Shown here: positions 5,871 to 6,647 of the stretch, piece by piece
Numbering within the stretch: the first letter of the stretch is position 1
Layout: each line of letters starts with the position of its first letter
NCBI GenBank assembly: GCA_030601615.1
Contig: JAUVTH010000078.1
Coordinates: 1 to 6,647, forward strand
Length of the DNA: 6,647 nt
Origin: Gemmatimonadota bacterium
Lineage (GTDB): Bacteria; Gemmatimonadota; Gemmatimonadetes; Palauibacterales; Palauibacteraceae
Direction: 5' to 3'
The notes under the pieces: generated by a model
Database searches by the model: none
Told to the model about the DNA's origin: nothing
Seen by the model: only the letters and a program-made list of their open reading frames with translations
Program-made: the position numbers and the translations under genes

Positions 5871-6647
5871 TTCCCGAGCGAACGGGCACGGTGGAGGGCG
5901 CGGGGGGAGTGCGGCTCTTCTTCCGCATTCGCGAACCGGATGATCCGTGTGGGCGAGTTCTCGCAGTTCACGGCATCGGCGAGCATTCAGGTCGATTTGA
6001 CAGGGTCGCGGACAGCGCCCTCGCGGCCGGATTGACGTTTTGTGCCATGGACATGCGGGGGCACGGTCGTTCGCAAGGCCGCCGCGGACACGCTCGATCT
6101 TTCGACCGCCTTCTGCTGGATCTCGATCGGTTTCGTCGTCGATCGGGCGACGGCGAAGCGACCGGCCCGATCTTCCTGTTGGGCCACTCGCTGGGCGCCC
6201 TGGTCGTCGGCCGGTATGTACAGGAGTTCGGTTTTCCGGATCTGGCGGGCGCGATTCTCGTCGCACCATTCGTCGGTCTGGCGATGCAGCCGCCGGTGTG
6301 GAAGCTCCGGCTGGGAGGGCTAGCGGACCGCCTGGCTCCAGCTCTCACGCTCGACAACGGGATCCGCGCCGAGGACCTGTTCCGCCAGGCCGAGGAGCGA
6401 GAGCGTTACGACAGGGATCCTCTGGTACATCACCGAATGAGTTCCCGGTTGTGGGGTGAGATGCGACGCAACTCGGTCGTGATGATGCGCAAGGCCGAAC
6501 AGAGCCGCACACCGTACCTGTTTCAGATTCCCGGCGATGATCGTGTCGTGAGCTCCAAGGCCAGCCGGGAACTGGCGGACCGACTCGGCGGCGAGAGCCG
6601 GGTCCTCGAGTACGACGGGGCGTTTCACGACCTGTATCACGACCCTG
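5867..6647 (+). CDS. Alpha/beta hydrolase, monoacylglycerol lipase/lysophospholipase type (3' partial)
   Basis: This frame stays open for 260 codons to the window end, so the C-terminus is missing. It is a serine hydrolase of the monoacylglycerol lipase/lysophospholipase (Hydrolase_4) group, which cleaves fatty acyl esters from monoacylglycerols or lysolipids. Family marks are VHGIGEHSGRF (34-44, the oxyanion-hole region), MDMRGHGRSQG (61-71), the nucleophile elbow GHSLGA (106-111, Ser108), the acid in PGDDRVV (most likely Asp225) and the catalytic His254 in AFHDLYHDP. All three triad residues are therefore inside the window and probably only 20-40 residues are lost. No signal peptide is visible, so it is probably cytoplasmic. 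The start is GTG 5867, overlapping the pncC stop by four bases (GTGA). Its place after pgsA suggests lipid turnover, but the exact substrate cannot be told from sequence. Confidence 0.9.
   Translation, partial: MIPERTGTVEGAGGVRLFFRIREPDDPCGRVLAVHGIGEHSGRFDRVADSALAAGLTFCAMDMRGHGRSQGRRGHARSFDRLLLDLDRFRRRSGDGEATGPIFLLGHSLGALVVGRYVQEFGFPDLAGAILVAPFVGLAMQPPVWKLRLGGLADRLAPALTLDNGIRAEDLFRQAEERERYDRDPLVHHRMSSRLWGEMRRNSVVMMRKAEQSRTPYLFQIPGDDRVVSSKASRELADRLGGESRVLEYDGAFHDLYHDP

Noticed and set aside
5391..6269. 292-residue minus-strand open frame opposite pncC and the hydrolase
   Set aside because: Arg/Pro-rich shadow with no recognisable domain, lying opposite two genes with complete catalytic motifs.

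Overview
This is a GC-rich bacterial chromosomal segment carrying core housekeeping genes, all on the + strand. The lineage is not certain. The MglA-type small GTPase, frequent TTG/GTG starts and the gene set suggest a GC-rich, deep-branching phylum such as Gemmatimonadota, with Myxococcota or Acidobacteriota relatives as alternatives. That placement is inference from gene content, not from a marker match. I see no insertion sequence, prophage, CRISPR array or tRNA.

Layout. Positions 1-119 hold the last 38 codons of an unidentified upstream gene. After a 131-base gap comes yraN (251-676), a nuclease-fold protein of the UPF0102 family. The 414-base stretch 677-1090 has no protein gene I would defend. 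It contains a signal recognition particle RNA with a recognisable core at about 742-874, then a structured flank/leader at 873-979 where two helices compete, then about 110 bases with nothing clear before dnaX.

From 1091 to the window end is one very compact cluster of eight genes: dnaX (clamp-loader tau subunit), ybaB (nucleoid-associated protein), recR (recombination mediator), a 113-residue one-helix membrane protein with a HEAT-like tail, an MglA-type GTPase, pgsA (phosphatidylglycerophosphate synthase), a stand-alone pncC (NMN deamidase, CinA C-terminal type) and an alpha/beta hydrolase of the monoacylglycerol-lipase type that runs off the end. Junctions are +6, 0, 0, +4, +4, -4 and -4 bases, so the cluster is very probably one transcript with translational coupling.

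How it fits together. SRP RNA-dnaX-ybaB-recR is a classic conserved order linking protein targeting RNA with replication and repair. The second half of the cluster concerns the membrane: a membrane-anchored small protein next to a polarity-type GTPase, a phospholipid synthase and a probable (lyso)lipid esterase. The most interesting points are the orphan MglA with its novel-looking membrane neighbour, the five-base loop in the SRP RNA where a tetraloop is expected, and the mutually exclusive helices between the SRP RNA and dnaX.
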